Source: DATCRE01 sp964235605 (GTDB lineage: Bacteria > Bacteroidota > Bacteroidia > Cytophagales > Cyclobacteriaceae). Taken from it: DNA of 64,000 bases. Positions 7,781-17,394 of the stretch are shown one piece after another. Positions within the stretch are counted from its first letter, which is position 1. Every line of letters begins with the position of its first letter. The position numbers were made by a program, and so were the translations under genes. The stretch is from contig CAXSCR010000017.1 in NCBI GenBank assembly GCA_964235605.1, positions 4,986-68,985 on the forward strand, given 5' to 3'. Under the pieces are notes generated by a model. The model saw only the letters and a list, made by a program, of their open reading frames with translations. It did no database searches and was not told the origin of the DNA.

Positions 7781-10243
7781 TTGATCAATAAAAAATATAA
7801 ATATTTTCTTTGGTTGCTACTGCCAATTTTGGGAAGTTGTATTGGCACCAAGCATTTAAAGGAAAATGAAAAACTTCTATACAGACAAGGAATTCAAGGT
7901 CACGATGAAATAGATGCCGAAAGGCTGCGCGAGCTCTACGCCAAAAAAGCCAATCGTAAAATTCTAGGTTTACCAATCTCTCCCTTAGTAGGTGTCTATT
8001 ATTGGGGAGCTCGTAAGTACAATAAGGAAAAATATGTAGCAAAAAGAGAGGCGGTTATAAAAAGATTTGATAACAAGATTGCAAAAGCAACCTCGCAACG
8101 AAAAATCAATAATTTTCAATTCCGGAAGCAGAAAAAGGTAAATAGAATTACCAAGATGGTTGAAGATGGAAATTTACGCATGCAATGGGGCGAACCCATA
8201 GCTGTGTATGATAGCAGTCTCATACACCTTACTACAGTACGATTTCATGATTACTTATTTTCAAAGGGATATTTTTATAATACCGTTACTTCTAAAGCAT
8301 CAACACTAGGAAAACTAGTGAGTGTCAGTTATCGTATAAATTCAGGTATGCCTTATTATATTGATTCCGTTTTTTATCAGGTAACTGATACTGTTATCTT
8401 AAAACTAATAAAAGGAAATAGTAATGCAACGCTAATAAAAAAAGGCGATAAGTATGACGCTGACAAATTTACTCGGGAACGTGAACGAATAGACTTATTA
8501 TTGAAAGATCATGGATATTATGATTTCAGCAGGCAGTACATAGAGTATGGAATTGATACCGCTATGCTAGGCAATAGAAAGGTGGTAGCACTTATCCGTA
8601 TAAGAGATCCAGCAAAACGCGGATACCACAAGCAATTTAAAATTGATAGTGTTATTTTTATTACAGACGGCGGCCTAAAAGTTCCGAATGTTCAAAGGTT
8701 AAAGTATGATTATCGAAATATAAGTTATCGATCCTATAAACGCGATTACAATCTCAAGATTTTAAGTCAACGCGTTTTTGTTCTACCCGGACAACTATAT
8801 AATCGTAGTAACGCCATTTTAACACAACAGCAATTAGCAAACTTAGACGCCTTCAAGTTTGTAAACATCAACTACGATACTACAGGGGGAAAATTCATTG
8901 CCAATATTTTTACAAGTCCGCTTGACCGATACCAATGGTCAAATGAGGCAGGTGTTAATGTAACACAAGGGTATCCTGGTCCTTTTGACAATGCCAACTT
9001 TAAAAAACGAAATGTATTTCATGGTCTCGAAACTTTTGATTTAACAGGCAGGTTTGGGTTTGAAGGCGTAGCGTCTGCTACTAATGATCAAAATATTTAC
9101 AAAAGTACAGAGGCAGGTATAAATGCATCCTTGACTTTCCCTAAGTTTTTATGGCCCTTTAAAGAGAAGACATTATTTAAATTAGGGCGTTTTAATCCGA
9201 AGACAAAACTATCTTCCGGTTATTCTTATACTGACAGACCAGAGTATCGGCGTACAACGACTTCAATTAATGTTAATTACAATTGGGAAAGAGGTAGATC
9301 CAGACGATACGATTTTACAATAGCTAGTTTGAATATTATTAACTCAAATATAAAATCAAATAAATTTGGAAGTCTTTTACAGACACTATATGAACAACAG
9401 GGGAATAATCTGAAGTTAAGCTTCAATCCTTCCTTTGTAAGCAGCATGATCTTTGGGATGACCTGGAATGTAAACAACTATGGCAATAGAGACCAAAACT
9501 CAATATTTCTTAGATGGCAATTAGAAAGTGGCGGCGCGTTTTTAAATTTTTTTACCTATCCATTTATTAAAAATAATAACCTGCAAACTTATAGGTACCT
9601 CCGGCTAAGTGCAGACCTGCGTAAGAACGTTATTATAAATAAGAATACTACAGTAGCTTATAGGTTTAATGGAGGCATTGCTTATTCTTATGATAAGGTC
9701 AAAGTGCTTCCCTATGAAAAATACTTTTTTGTAGGTGGCAGTAATAGTGTGCGGGCTTGGCGCCCACGAAGATTAGGACAAGGATCTCTTCAGCCTAGAA
9801 TGAGCAAAGACATTGCAAAAAATGGCTATTTTGATTACAGCTTTGAAAAACCAGGTGACATACTCTTAGAAGGTAGTGTAGAACTTAGAAAACATTTAAT
9901 TGGTTTTATTGAAGGTGCACTCTTCTTAGATGTTGGAAACACATGGACGTTAGACCCTATTCAGCAAAGTGCCGACGATAACAACTCTCATGGAAACTCT
10001 CAATTTAAAACGAATTCATTTTATAAGCAGTTTGGGGTTGGTACAGGCTTTGGTTTTAGATTTGATTTTTCATTTCTGATCATCCGTTTTGATATTGGTA
10101 TGAAGGTATACGACCCTGCTCGAAATGAATATACTCTTGATGACGTTCGGTTCATTAAGCCTTACACTACAAAGGACGCAAAGGGTAATTTATCCATCAA
10201 AGAACCAGTAATTTATAATTTCGGAATTGGCTATCCATTCTAA
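7781..10243 (+). CDS. BamA/TamA-family outer-membrane protein with lipoprotein signal
   Basis: 820 residues starting at TTG 7781. An in-frame stop lies 15 nt upstream and no ATG is available early, so the TTG start is well supported. The N-terminus has a lipobox LGSC (Cys 20), implying lipidation. A basic region (about 40-110) and POTRA-like segments (about 110-370) precede a C-terminal surface-antigen (D15) barrel. Features of the barrel are VRAW in a GGSNSVRAWRP loop, alternating aromatic strands, and a terminal phenylalanine (GIGYPF). The family inserts or exports proteins at the outer membrane. This is probably a lineage-specific paralogue and not BamA itself. Confidence 0.88.
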   Translation: MINKKYKYFLWLLLPILGSCIGTKHLKENEKLLYRQGIQGHDEIDAERLRELYAKKANRKILGLPISPLVGVYYWGARKYNKEKYVAKREAVIKRFDNKIAKATSQRKINNFQFRKQKKVNRITKMVEDGNLRMQWGEPIAVYDSSLIHLTTVRFHDYLFSKGYFYNTVTSKASTLGKLVSVSYRINSGMPYYIDSVFYQVTDTVILKLIKGNSNATLIKKGDKYDADKFTRERERIDLLLKDHGYYDFSRQYIEYGIDTAMLGNRKVVALIRIRDPAKRGYHKQFKIDSVIFITDGGLKVPNVQRLKYDYRNISYRSYKRDYNLKILSQRVFVLPGQLYNRSNAILTQQQLANLDAFKFVNINYDTTGGKFIANIFTSPLDRYQWSNEAGVNVTQGYPGPFDNANFKKRNVFHGLETFDLTGRFGFEGVASATNDQNIYKSTEAGINASLTFPKFLWPFKEKTLFKLGRFNPKTKLSSGYSYTDRPEYRRTTTSINVNYNWERGRSRRYDFTIASLNIINSNIKSNKFGSLLQTLYEQQGNNLKLSFNPSFVSSMIFGMTWNVNNYGNRDQNSIFLRWQLESGGAFLNFFTYPFIKNNNLQTYRYLRLSADLRKNVIINKNTTVAYRFNGGIAYSYDKVKVLPYEKYFFVGGSNSVRAWRPRRLGQGSLQPRMSKDIAKNGYFDYSFEKPGDILLEGSVELRKHLIGFIEGALFLDVGNTWTLDPIQQSADDNNSHGNSQFKTNSFYKQFGVGTGFGFRFDFSFLIIRFDIGMKVYDPARNEYTLDDVRFIKPYTTKDAKGNLSIKEPVIYNFGIGYPF

Positions 10244-10323
10244 TGTTGCATAATAAAGTACCATACTTTTCAATAATATAGTAATCCACACTTTTTATAC
10301 CTTTACGTCACTACAAAATACCT

Positions 10324-11232
10324 ATGCTTAAGAAGGAAGAAATACGCGATTGGTTTACACGCTTACAACAAGATATATGCAGTAAACTTGAAGAAGCAGA
10401 CGGTCAAAGTAAATTTATTAGCGATCATTGGGAAAGACCAGGAGGTGGTGGTGGTGTATCACGCGTAATAACCAATGGAAAGATTATTGAAAAAGGTGGT
10501 GTTAACTTTTCGGCAGTGCATGGTAAAGCGCCTGAGCCCGTACTTAAAAATTTAAATTTATCAACTGACAATGCCCCTGATTTTTTTGCCACCGGTGTAT
10601 CCATAGTTATCCATCCTTTCAGTCCCATGATGCCTATCATACACATGAATGTACGGTATTTTGAGATGAGCAATGGCACTTGGTGGTTTGGTGGAGGCAT
10701 CGACTTAACACCACATTACATCAACAAAGGCGATGCACAATTTTTCCATCAACAATTAAAAAAAATATGTGATCAACATCACACTTCATACTACACTGAT
10801 TTCAAAAAATGGGCCGATGATTATTTCTATATCAAGCATAGACATGAGACAAGGGGTATTGGTGGAATTTTTTTCGATTACTTAAAAGATGAAAATGGTT
10901 TTACCAAAGAATCAAGATTCAATTTTGTTAAGGATGTAGGAAGTATCTTCGCTCCCATCTATACACACTTCATGAAGAAGAACAGCGCCTTACCCTACTC
11001 AGAGAACGAAAAAGAGTGGCAATATATTAGAAGAGGCCGTTATGTAGAATTCAATTTAGTTTGGGATAGAGGCACCAAGTTTGGATTAGACACCGATGGA
11101 AGAACTGAATCCATTCTAATGAGTATGCCTCCTCGAGCACAGTGGGCGTATAATCTTCAACCCAAAGAAAATAGCGCAGAGTTAGATACTTTAACTTATC
11201 TTAAAAAAGGAGTTGAATGGGTCAAATATTAG
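10324..11232 (+). CDS. hemF: Oxygen-dependent coproporphyrinogen-III oxidase
   Basis: A 302-residue HemF. It catalyses the O2-dependent decarboxylation of coproporphyrinogen III to protoporphyrinogen IX in heme synthesis. Characteristic motifs are HWERPGGGGGVSRV near 38-51, NFSAVHG, the active-site segment WWFGGGIDLTPHY near 120-132, and EFNLVWDRGTKFGLDT near the C-terminus. The length matches the family. It is a single gene with no obvious operon partner. Confidence 0.97.
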   Translation: MLKKEEIRDWFTRLQQDICSKLEEADGQSKFISDHWERPGGGGGVSRVITNGKIIEKGGVNFSAVHGKAPEPVLKNLNLSTDNAPDFFATGVSIVIHPFSPMMPIIHMNVRYFEMSNGTWWFGGGIDLTPHYINKGDAQFFHQQLKKICDQHHTSYYTDFKKWADDYFYIKHRHETRGIGGIFFDYLKDENGFTKESRFNFVKDVGSIFAPIYTHFMKKNSALPYSENEKEWQYIRRGRYVEFNLVWDRGTKFGLDTDGRTESILMSMPPRAQWAYNLQPKENSAELDTLTYLKKGVEWVKY

Positions 11233-11350
11233 GTTTGGGAATTAGGCATTGGGAATTAGGGACGGGGCATTAGGGAATTGCATTGGGTAATAGAAGTTTG
11301 GCTATGTCCGAAAATTGCAATTGATAATTTGCACATTGATAATTGATAAT
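11233..11350. repeat. Degenerate 7-nt arrays between hemF and the MATE gene
   Basis: Two word sets occur in tandem. At 11235-11290 the units alternate TGGGAAT / TAGGCAT / TAGGGAC-like words. At 11315-11350 TTGATAA-type words repeat. The period is 7 nt with frequent substitutions. The gap lies between convergent genes and holds no ORF. Confidence 0.7.
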
Positions 11351-11353
11351 CAA

Positions 11354-12694
11354 CTACCAGTTCTTTTTATGCTTCCATTTGCCTGAACGCATATAGAAAA
11401 ATGCTAGGGCAAGCATGGCAGACCAGTACACCCATTCAGATAACCAGCCCCAGGCGATGGACATGTTGAAATATTCGAGAACGAAATAAACATATAGAGA
11501 ATACATGGTGATCGTAATTAATTCTATTCCCAAATTAACCATTGTATTACCTGTACCTGCAACTGAGTTTAGCCATACAGTACCAACAGACATCGTTAAT
11601 AATGCAACTGAAACTATGCGCATTACAGGAATTGCTTCCTGAATAAAATCATCTGGCTGGCCATAAATACTTAATAAGGCTTGTGGCATTATGTTAAGCG
11701 AAACACAAATCAACGCTGCCATAAGAAAACTCATACAAGAAATTCGAATGATAAGTGGCAGTACTTCCCTATGTCTTCCTTGCCCGATTATATTACTGAC
11801 CATGCTATTGGCTGTAGCAGCGAATGCCCACGAAAACATACCGCATAAACCAAAAATATTGCGCATGGTGTTTGAAATTGCTAAGGCACGTGAACCATGA
11901 TGCTCAACAAGAATAAAAAAGAATTGCCAACTAATAATACTGATAGCGTATTGAAGTATTAATGGCAAAGATTGAACAAGAATGAGTTTTGCTGTTGGAT
12001 GACTCCACTTCAACCTTTCAAAAAAAGAAAATGAATGCTGAAGTCCTTTTTTATGAATCACTATATAAATTACACATAAACCTGTGGCTTCAGCCGCAAT
12101 GGATGCATACGCCGCTCCGTTAAAACCTAATTTAGGAAATCCAAAATGACCATATATAAGCGTATAGTCTAACAGTATATTCACTAAAGCTTCAGACACT
12201 GTACCCCATACCAATAACCTTGTTTGGTTGGTACCCACCAATAAGGCGTTGCGCATCATGTATAAATATAAAAACGGCAATCCCCAGATTCGGATATAGA
12301 GAAAGTCTATCGCTTGAATTGCAATGCTTGTGTTATGAATGACTGCATTAAAAATTAAAGGCGCAAGTAAAAAGGTAATGCCAATGCCAAAGACTGCAAT
12401 TATCAAAGCAATCCAAATACCATGATAAAATAACCTACCTATTTCTTTGGGAAGATTTTGTCCTGCTCGCCGCGCTATGAGTGCCTGTAAACCATTATTC
12501 AAACCATTTCCGATAACAGCAAAAACAAGGTAATATATACCTGTAATTCCAGCGCTGGCAAGTTCTTGTTGACCAAGCGAACCCAAAAAGACATTATTAA
12601 TTATAAAGTTAATTTGAGGTACCAGCATAGATAGGGTGATGGGCAATGCCATACCTAAAATTTGCTTGTAACTCGTATCTACTTTAAGTTCCAT
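11354..12694 (-). CDS. MATE-family efflux transporter
   Basis: A 446-residue polytopic inner-membrane protein with about 12 hydrophobic segments arranged as two homologous halves, as in the MATE (multidrug and toxin extrusion) family. The first helix has the typical pattern MALPITLSMLVPQINFIINNVFLGSLG, shown here only as its key features: P14, Q22 and the LG pair. The second half begins near residue 230. Members exchange Na+ or H+ for organic cations. The substrate is unknown. It is a single gene facing hemF. Confidence 0.92.
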   Translation of the reverse strand: MELKVDTSYKQILGMALPITLSMLVPQINFIINNVFLGSLGQQELASAGITGIYYLVFAVIGNGLNNGLQALIARRAGQNLPKEIGRLFYHGIWIALIIAVFGIGITFLLAPLIFNAVIHNTSIAIQAIDFLYIRIWGLPFLYLYMMRNALLVGTNQTRLLVWGTVSEALVNILLDYTLIYGHFGFPKLGFNGAAYASIAAEATGLCVIYIVIHKKGLQHSFSFFERLKWSHPTAKLILVQSLPLILQYAISIISWQFFFILVEHHGSRALAISNTMRNIFGLCGMFSWAFAATANSMVSNIIGQGRHREVLPLIIRISCMSFLMAALICVSLNIMPQALLSIYGQPDDFIQEAIPVMRIVSVALLTMSVGTVWLNSVAGTGNTMVNLGIELITITMYSLYVYFVLEYFNMSIAWGWLSEWVYWSAMLALAFFYMRSGKWKHKKNW

Positions 12695-12738
12695 GTAAAG
12701 AATTAACCTTTTATTGGATGCCCGTGAAGCAACATAGA

Positions 12739-13083
12739 TTAAAACTTTTTGCTATATAGTTCTGCATCAAACCCCAGAACCACTACTTGCCCATCATGTT
12801 CTATAAGCGGTCGTTTGATGACACTGGTTTTATCGCTCATTAAAGCAATGGCTTTAGGCTCGTTAACAATTTTTGATTTAGCTTCTTCATCAAGCTGTCG
12901 CCAGGTTGTTCCCCTCTTATTTATAAGGTTATCCCACCCTACTTGCTTACACCATTTCCTCAATATTTCTCCATCAATTCCTTTGGATTTGTAATCGTGG
13001 AATTGAAAATCAATATTATTTTTCTTAAGCCAATCCAAAGCATTTTTTACAGTGTTGCAATTCTTAATACCATAAACAATCAT
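12739..13083 (-). CDS. ArsC/Spx-family thioredoxin-fold protein (YffB-like)
   Basis: A 114-residue protein with the ArsC/Spx fold. The N-terminal YGIKNCNTVKNAL places a single redox cysteine at residue 9, as in YffB, without the CxxC of Spx. The RGTTWRQL region and IKRPLIE near residue 90 match the conserved arginine/proline loop of the family. The role may be thiol reductase or regulator; arsenate reduction is not implied by this subgroup. It is the last gene before the repeat-bearing gap. Confidence 0.85.
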   Translation of the reverse strand: MIVYGIKNCNTVKNALDWLKKNNIDFQFHDYKSKGIDGEILRKWCKQVGWDNLINKRGTTWRQLDEEAKSKIVNEPKAIALMSDKTSVIKRPLIEHDGQVVVLGFDAELYSKKF

Positions 13084-13170
13084 GCGCTATATATTTAAAC
13101 CATACGAAGGTATAACAAATTACCCCAAAAAGGACTGCCGGCGCATCTCAGTATCCTTAAACCATCCAGT

Positions 13171-13555
13171 AGGGAGATCGCTTTTAAGTTTTTAATATCA
13201 AACTTATAGCTTCTGGCTGCTAGCTTTGAGCTGCTAGCTCGATTTTTTAAAGTTTTATGAGGTGACTCACATGTCGGGCTCATGTTAAGGATTTGTATTC
13301 TTGACCAGGTGGCATAACGAATATGTAAAAGCTACAGATGACAATCATCGTTGAAAGCGCAATCCCCCCCAGGGAAATGGCTTGTAATATTGGAAGTTGA
13401 GCCAATTCAGTTCATAAAGCATTATTAAACTGGTTAGCGTGCCAGTAAAACAAACACTTTCCTAAAACATCATGAGAAGGAGTTCTTGATTTATATCAAT
13501 GGTGAGTAAAAATGACGCTTAATCAACTATCATTTTTAAAAAAAGCGATTTCCCT
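13171..13555. repeat. MITE-like non-coding element, copy A (~385 bp)
   Basis: The ends are inverted repeats: AGGGAGATCGCTTTT on the left (13171-13185) and AAAAGCGATTTCCCT on the right (13541-13555). AACCAT occurs on both outer sides (13160-13165 and 13557-13562) and may be a target duplication. The interior from about 13210 on aligns almost base by base with 24640-24985. The differences include single-base indels, so the element is not coding. It also contains a short GCTNNNN heptamer array (13209-13243). It fills most of the gap between the ArsC-like gene and the histidine kinase. Confidence 0.8.
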
Positions 13556-13620
13556 GAACCATTCGCGAAAAAATATGAAAATGCCACAAGTCTGATTATC
13601 TTGTTTGTATTTTGATAATT

Positions 13621-15486
13621 ATGGAGCGCATTTGGGACATTATTAATCAAGCAGAGTTCAGCATTCTAAGAAACAAGCCGAGTAACCGCCATGTTATTCT
13701 GTGTAATAGGATAAGCTCCATCCTATCTATATTTACGCTCCTGATTTTTATTGTCGCATTAGTTTATTTTGGATGGATCCTTGCTGTTAAACTAGCGCTT
13801 ATTGCTTCTTGCCTTTTTCTAATTCCGTTGTTGCTTAACTATTATAAATTTTATAATGCCAGTAGAATACTTCTTTCGTTTTCGGTTAGTCTAATTACTG
13901 TTACTATTTCCATTGCTGATAAGTTTGATGTTCCTGGTGTTCTTGAAGAGTTTCAATTTTTTCAATTCCGTCTTATTTTGCTTGTAACGTGTTTATTTCC
14001 GTTTATACTTTTTAAAATTAAGGAACGAAAATACTGGATTAGTCTTTTTATCCTCAACTTGCTACTTCTTTCACTCTACGACCCTATACATGAATATTTT
14101 GGAGTAGGCTATTATCAAGTAGGATTTCAAGCACCGAACTATTATTTCTTAAACTACATGGTGGTAAGCACTTATTTTACACTTGCTGGCAGTACTTATT
14201 TTTTGAAATTCAGCTTTGAGAAATACGAAAGAAGTAATGAACTTCTCATAGTCGATTTACATGAAGCAAACAAAGTGATTGTAGAACAGCGCGAACTACT
14301 CGCTCAGGAAAACAAGCAATTAAATTATGATTTGATTGATACCAACAATCAATTAACCGAAACGAATAAGGAATTAATACGACACAATAACGACTTGCTG
14401 CAGTTCTCTTATACTGTTTCACACAATGTACGTGGCCCGTTGGCAAGTTTAATGGGATTAATTAATTTACTTCAGAGAGAAAATCAATCAGAAGAAGAAA
14501 ATAAAATTATTCAGTACGTAAACAAATCACTGAATTCTTTAAACACGATCATAAGTGACTTGAGTGGCATAATTGACATAAGAAATGCAATAGTACAAGT
14601 AAAGCAAAAAGTTGTTTTTGCCGATGAAATTAATGTCATCCAATCTTTACTTTTAAAACAAATACAAGATCAGCATGTGGTCATTGAAACAAACTTTCAT
14701 GTGCCTGAAATAATCTCTGTAAAGGCCATGGTAAGTAGCATTTTGTATAACCTCGTAAGCAATGCGATAAAGTATAGATCAAATGATCGCTCCCCAAGAA
14801 TAACTATTACATCAACATGCGCTGATAAGTTTGTGCGTATTGATGTTGCCGATAACGGACTTGGCATAGACCTTAAACGCTTTCGCGAAAACCTATTTGG
14901 TTTATATAAACGATTTCACACCCATACTGAAGGAAAAGGCTTAGGCTTGTTCCTCGTTAAATTGCAATCAGAAGCCTTGGGTGGACATGTTGATGTAAGT
15001 AGCACAGAAGATACTGGAACAACCTTTTCTATTTACCTAGCTAATAACATTGTATCAGAAGAGCAAGTTTTAATGGATAGCCCCTTCGTAAAAATTATAT
15101 TTAATTCTGAAAAAAATTATATGCTCAGCCAGTGGAAGCGCATACTAAACGCAGGCGAGTTTCAAGAAGCGAGCAAGCAAATTTCAGATTTTATGAAAAA
15201 TTATAGAATTCCAAACTGGATAATCGATGTAACCCAATCTCAGAATACAGACCATGAATTTAATACGACTCGTAAAGACAACTATCACTATAAATTACAA
15301 ACGTATGGCGTGCAACGCATGGCATTTATTCTCACCAAAAACGGAATAACTGAAAACAACTACCAAAATAAAATTGAAATTATTCGTGATGCTTACACTA
15401 TGCCAGTCGCCTTCTTTAACAACGTAAATGATGCGTTGGGCTGGATTAAAGAGCAAAGCATGGATCAAAATTTAATAGTTGTTTAA
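13621..15486 (+). CDS. Membrane sensor histidine kinase
   Basis: The ATG at 13621 (MERIWDIINQAE) is preferred to an in-frame TTG three codons upstream. The protein has several hydrophobic segments in residues 30-200, then a coiled coil (about 205-260). The HisKA domain carries SHNVRGPL with phospho-acceptor H268. The HATPase_c domain has the N box NLVSNAIKYRS, G1 DNGLGID and G2 GKGLGLFL. The C-terminal ~130 residues are not part of the kinase core and I do not recognise them. No response regulator gene is adjacent. The 3' end overlaps the convergent DAHP synthase gene by 4 nt. Confidence 0.9.
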   Translation: MERIWDIINQAEFSILRNKPSNRHVILCNRISSILSIFTLLIFIVALVYFGWILAVKLALIASCLFLIPLLLNYYKFYNASRILLSFSVSLITVTISIADKFDVPGVLEEFQFFQFRLILLVTCLFPFILFKIKERKYWISLFILNLLLLSLYDPIHEYFGVGYYQVGFQAPNYYFLNYMVVSTYFTLAGSTYFLKFSFEKYERSNELLIVDLHEANKVIVEQRELLAQENKQLNYDLIDTNNQLTETNKELIRHNNDLLQFSYTVSHNVRGPLASLMGLINLLQRENQSEEENKIIQYVNKSLNSLNTIISDLSGIIDIRNAIVQVKQKVVFADEINVIQSLLLKQIQDQHVVIETNFHVPEIISVKAMVSSILYNLVSNAIKYRSNDRSPRITITSTCADKFVRIDVADNGLGIDLKRFRENLFGLYKRFHTHTEGKGLGLFLVKLQSEALGGHVDVSSTEDTGTTFSIYLANNIVSEEQVLMDSPFVKIIFNSEKNYMLSQWKRILNAGEFQEASKQISDFMKNYRIPNWIIDVTQSQNTDHEFNTTRKDNYHYKLQTYGVQRMAFILTKNGITENNYQNKIEIIRDAYTMPVAFFNNVNDALGWIKEQSMDQNLIVV

Positions 15487-16493
15487 AAACTCCTCTTTAA
15501 CTCAAAGGTTTTTCTTAGCCTGTCAATTAATCTTTTTGATTCTTCAAAGTCTAGCGTTTGCTGTCCATCAGAGGCTGCCTCTTCTGGCCGTTGATGCGTC
15601 TCATAGATGATACCGTCAGCTCCAGCCATTAACGCAGCGAGTGCTATAGGCTCAACGTAATCTCGAATTCCAATTCCATGTGAAGGATCTGCTATAACGG
15701 GAAGATGGGACTTTTCCTTTAAGATAGGAATGGCATTAACATCCATGGTGTTTCTGCTCGCCTTCTCGTAGGTGCGAATGCCCCGTTCACAAAGCATCAG
15801 TTTTTCATTGCCAGCGGCAAAGACATACTCAGCAGAATAAAGAAGTTCTTCAATAGTACCAGAAATACCACGTTTAATCATTACTGCTTTATCTACTCTA
15901 CCTAGTTCATCAAGCAGGTTAAAGTTTTGTGTATTCCGAGCACCTACTTGGAATACATCTACATAATCATGCATCTCGGCAATCTGACTAACTTGCATTA
16001 CTTCGGTTATAATCTTAATACCTGCAGCACGGGTTTGTTTATACCACATCTTCAATCCATCAATACCAAGACCTCGAAACGCATATGGAGAACTACGTGG
16101 CTTAAAAACACCGCCTCGCATAATGCGAACATTATTATCGGTAAGATGCTTTATTGTTTTTTCAATTTGTGCTTCATCTTCAATCGAGCAAGGCCCAGCC
16201 ATAATAGACAAAGTACCATCACCAATAATTACTCCATCACCTAAATCAATGTGTGTTCTATCAACTTTCCACTTACTAGATACCAACTGATAATCATCAG
16301 AGACCTGGTGAATGTCAGCGATGCCGAGCATGTGTCCCAACACTCGGATATCTAATTCCTTTTTGCCAATGGCTACGATATAATTTCCGAATTGCGTAGT
16401 AATTTCATTCGTCTTATATCCTAGCGCTTTAATCTTGGACGTAATTGCAATTTTATCTGAAGATGAAATCGCGGGTGCTAACTGGATGATCAT
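15483..16493 (-). CDS. aroF: 3-deoxy-7-phosphoheptulonate (DAHP) synthase, AroA-beta/KDO8P-like type
   Basis: A 336-residue enzyme that condenses phosphoenolpyruvate and erythrose-4-phosphate, the first step of the shikimate pathway. Residues 1-70 form a ferredoxin-like regulatory domain as in the Thermotoga-type enzyme. The TIM barrel follows, with MAGPCSIE near 95, GGVFKPRSSPYAFRGLG and DPSHGIG. It is the last gene of the trp cluster, 69 nt after trpA. Its synthesis is therefore probably under trp attenuation. Confidence 0.93.
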   Translation of the reverse strand: MIIQLAPAISSSDKIAITSKIKALGYKTNEITTQFGNYIVAIGKKELDIRVLGHMLGIADIHQVSDDYQLVSSKWKVDRTHIDLGDGVIIGDGTLSIMAGPCSIEDEAQIEKTIKHLTDNNVRIMRGGVFKPRSSPYAFRGLGIDGLKMWYKQTRAAGIKIITEVMQVSQIAEMHDYVDVFQVGARNTQNFNLLDELGRVDKAVMIKRGISGTIEELLYSAEYVFAAGNEKLMLCERGIRTYEKASRNTMDVNAIPILKEKSHLPVIADPSHGIGIRDYVEPIALAALMAGADGIIYETHQRPEEAASDGQQTLDFEESKRLIDRLRKTFELKRSF

Positions 16494-16562
16494 AAGAAGA
16501 AATTTTTACTTTCTTAACTGTAATGTGTGATTGTGCTGTGAGATCTGAGTTACGAGTAGAAG

Positions 16563-17336
16563 TTAGCTTTTCAAACCTTGAACGAAAGTATTGATGTCAG
16601 ATTCAAAGTTTTTGGATTCACTTAAGAGAGTAACAAATGCGCTTCCAACAATAGCACCAGCACTACATTTACATGCTTGTGAAAAAGTTACGTTGTTTGA
16701 AATACCAAAACCAACTAAAAATGGATTATGTAATTTCATATCCTGCAATCTCTCAAAGTATTGCACTTGCTCCTTGGTGAAATTACCTTTAGCGCCTGTA
16801 GTGCTTGTAGATGATACAGCATAAATAAATCCGTTTGATGCTGCATCAATCTTTCGTATGCGTTCTTCGGATGTTGTAGGCGAGATCAAAAAAGTGTTGC
16901 ATAGGTCTGCAGCTTCAAATGCAGAGCGGTACATTTCTTCAAATTCATGCACCGGCATATCAGGAAGAATAAGACCATCAACACCTGCTGCTGCAGCATC
17001 CTTAACAAACTTTTCGATACCATATTGCATGATGGGATTAATATAGCCCATGAGTATTACTGGAATATGAACGTGTTTTCTAAGCTGCTTTACTTGCTCT
17101 AAAAGTATACGAACCGTCATACCATTATCTAACGCAACTTTATTACTTGCTTGTATAGTAGGGCCATCAGCAACTGGATCAGAAAATGGAATACCGATTT
17201 CAATTACATCAGCACCAGCTTCAAACAAACACTGCGCAATGGTAGCGGTGTCGTTTAGTTGAGGAAAACCCGCTGTATAATAAATGGAAAGAATATTATT
17301 TTTCTTCTGTGTAAAAAGGTTCTTAATTCTATTCAT
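16563..17336 (-). CDS. trpA: Tryptophan synthase alpha chain
   Basis: A 257-residue TIM-barrel protein that cleaves indole-3-glycerol phosphate to indole and glyceraldehyde 3-phosphate, passing indole to TrpB. The catalytic pair is E46 (ADVIEIGIP) and D57 (DPVADGP), spaced 11 residues apart as in the family. The phosphate-binding loops lie near the C-terminus (VGFGIS and GAIVGSAF). It lies 58 nt downstream of trpB. Confidence 0.97.
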   Translation of the reverse strand: MNRIKNLFTQKKNNILSIYYTAGFPQLNDTATIAQCLFEAGADVIEIGIPFSDPVADGPTIQASNKVALDNGMTVRILLEQVKQLRKHVHIPVILMGYINPIMQYGIEKFVKDAAAAGVDGLILPDMPVHEFEEMYRSAFEAADLCNTFLISPTTSEERIRKIDAASNGFIYAVSSTSTTGAKGNFTKEQVQYFERLQDMKLHNPFLVGFGISNNVTFSQACKCSAGAIVGSAFVTLLSESKNFESDINTFVQGLKS

Positions 17337-17394
17337 GGGTGTATTGAAAATTTCAATGTTTAAAGTTTAAAACTTATGTATGAATTCAACCTCA

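Noticed and set aside
10298..10305. TACCTTTA as hemF promoter
   Set aside because: Only 7 of 8 positions match the -7 consensus and no -33 TTTG lies at a suitable distance.
12739..13083. Arsenate resistance gene (arsC)
   Set aside because: The protein is of the YffB/Spx-like subgroup with one N-terminal cysteine and no neighbouring ars genes; arsenate reduction is not supported.
13095..13283. 62-codon minus-strand frame in the MITE-like region
   Set aside because: It runs across the inverted repeat and the heptamer cluster, and the matching region of copy B has frame-breaking indels, so it is not a conserved gene.
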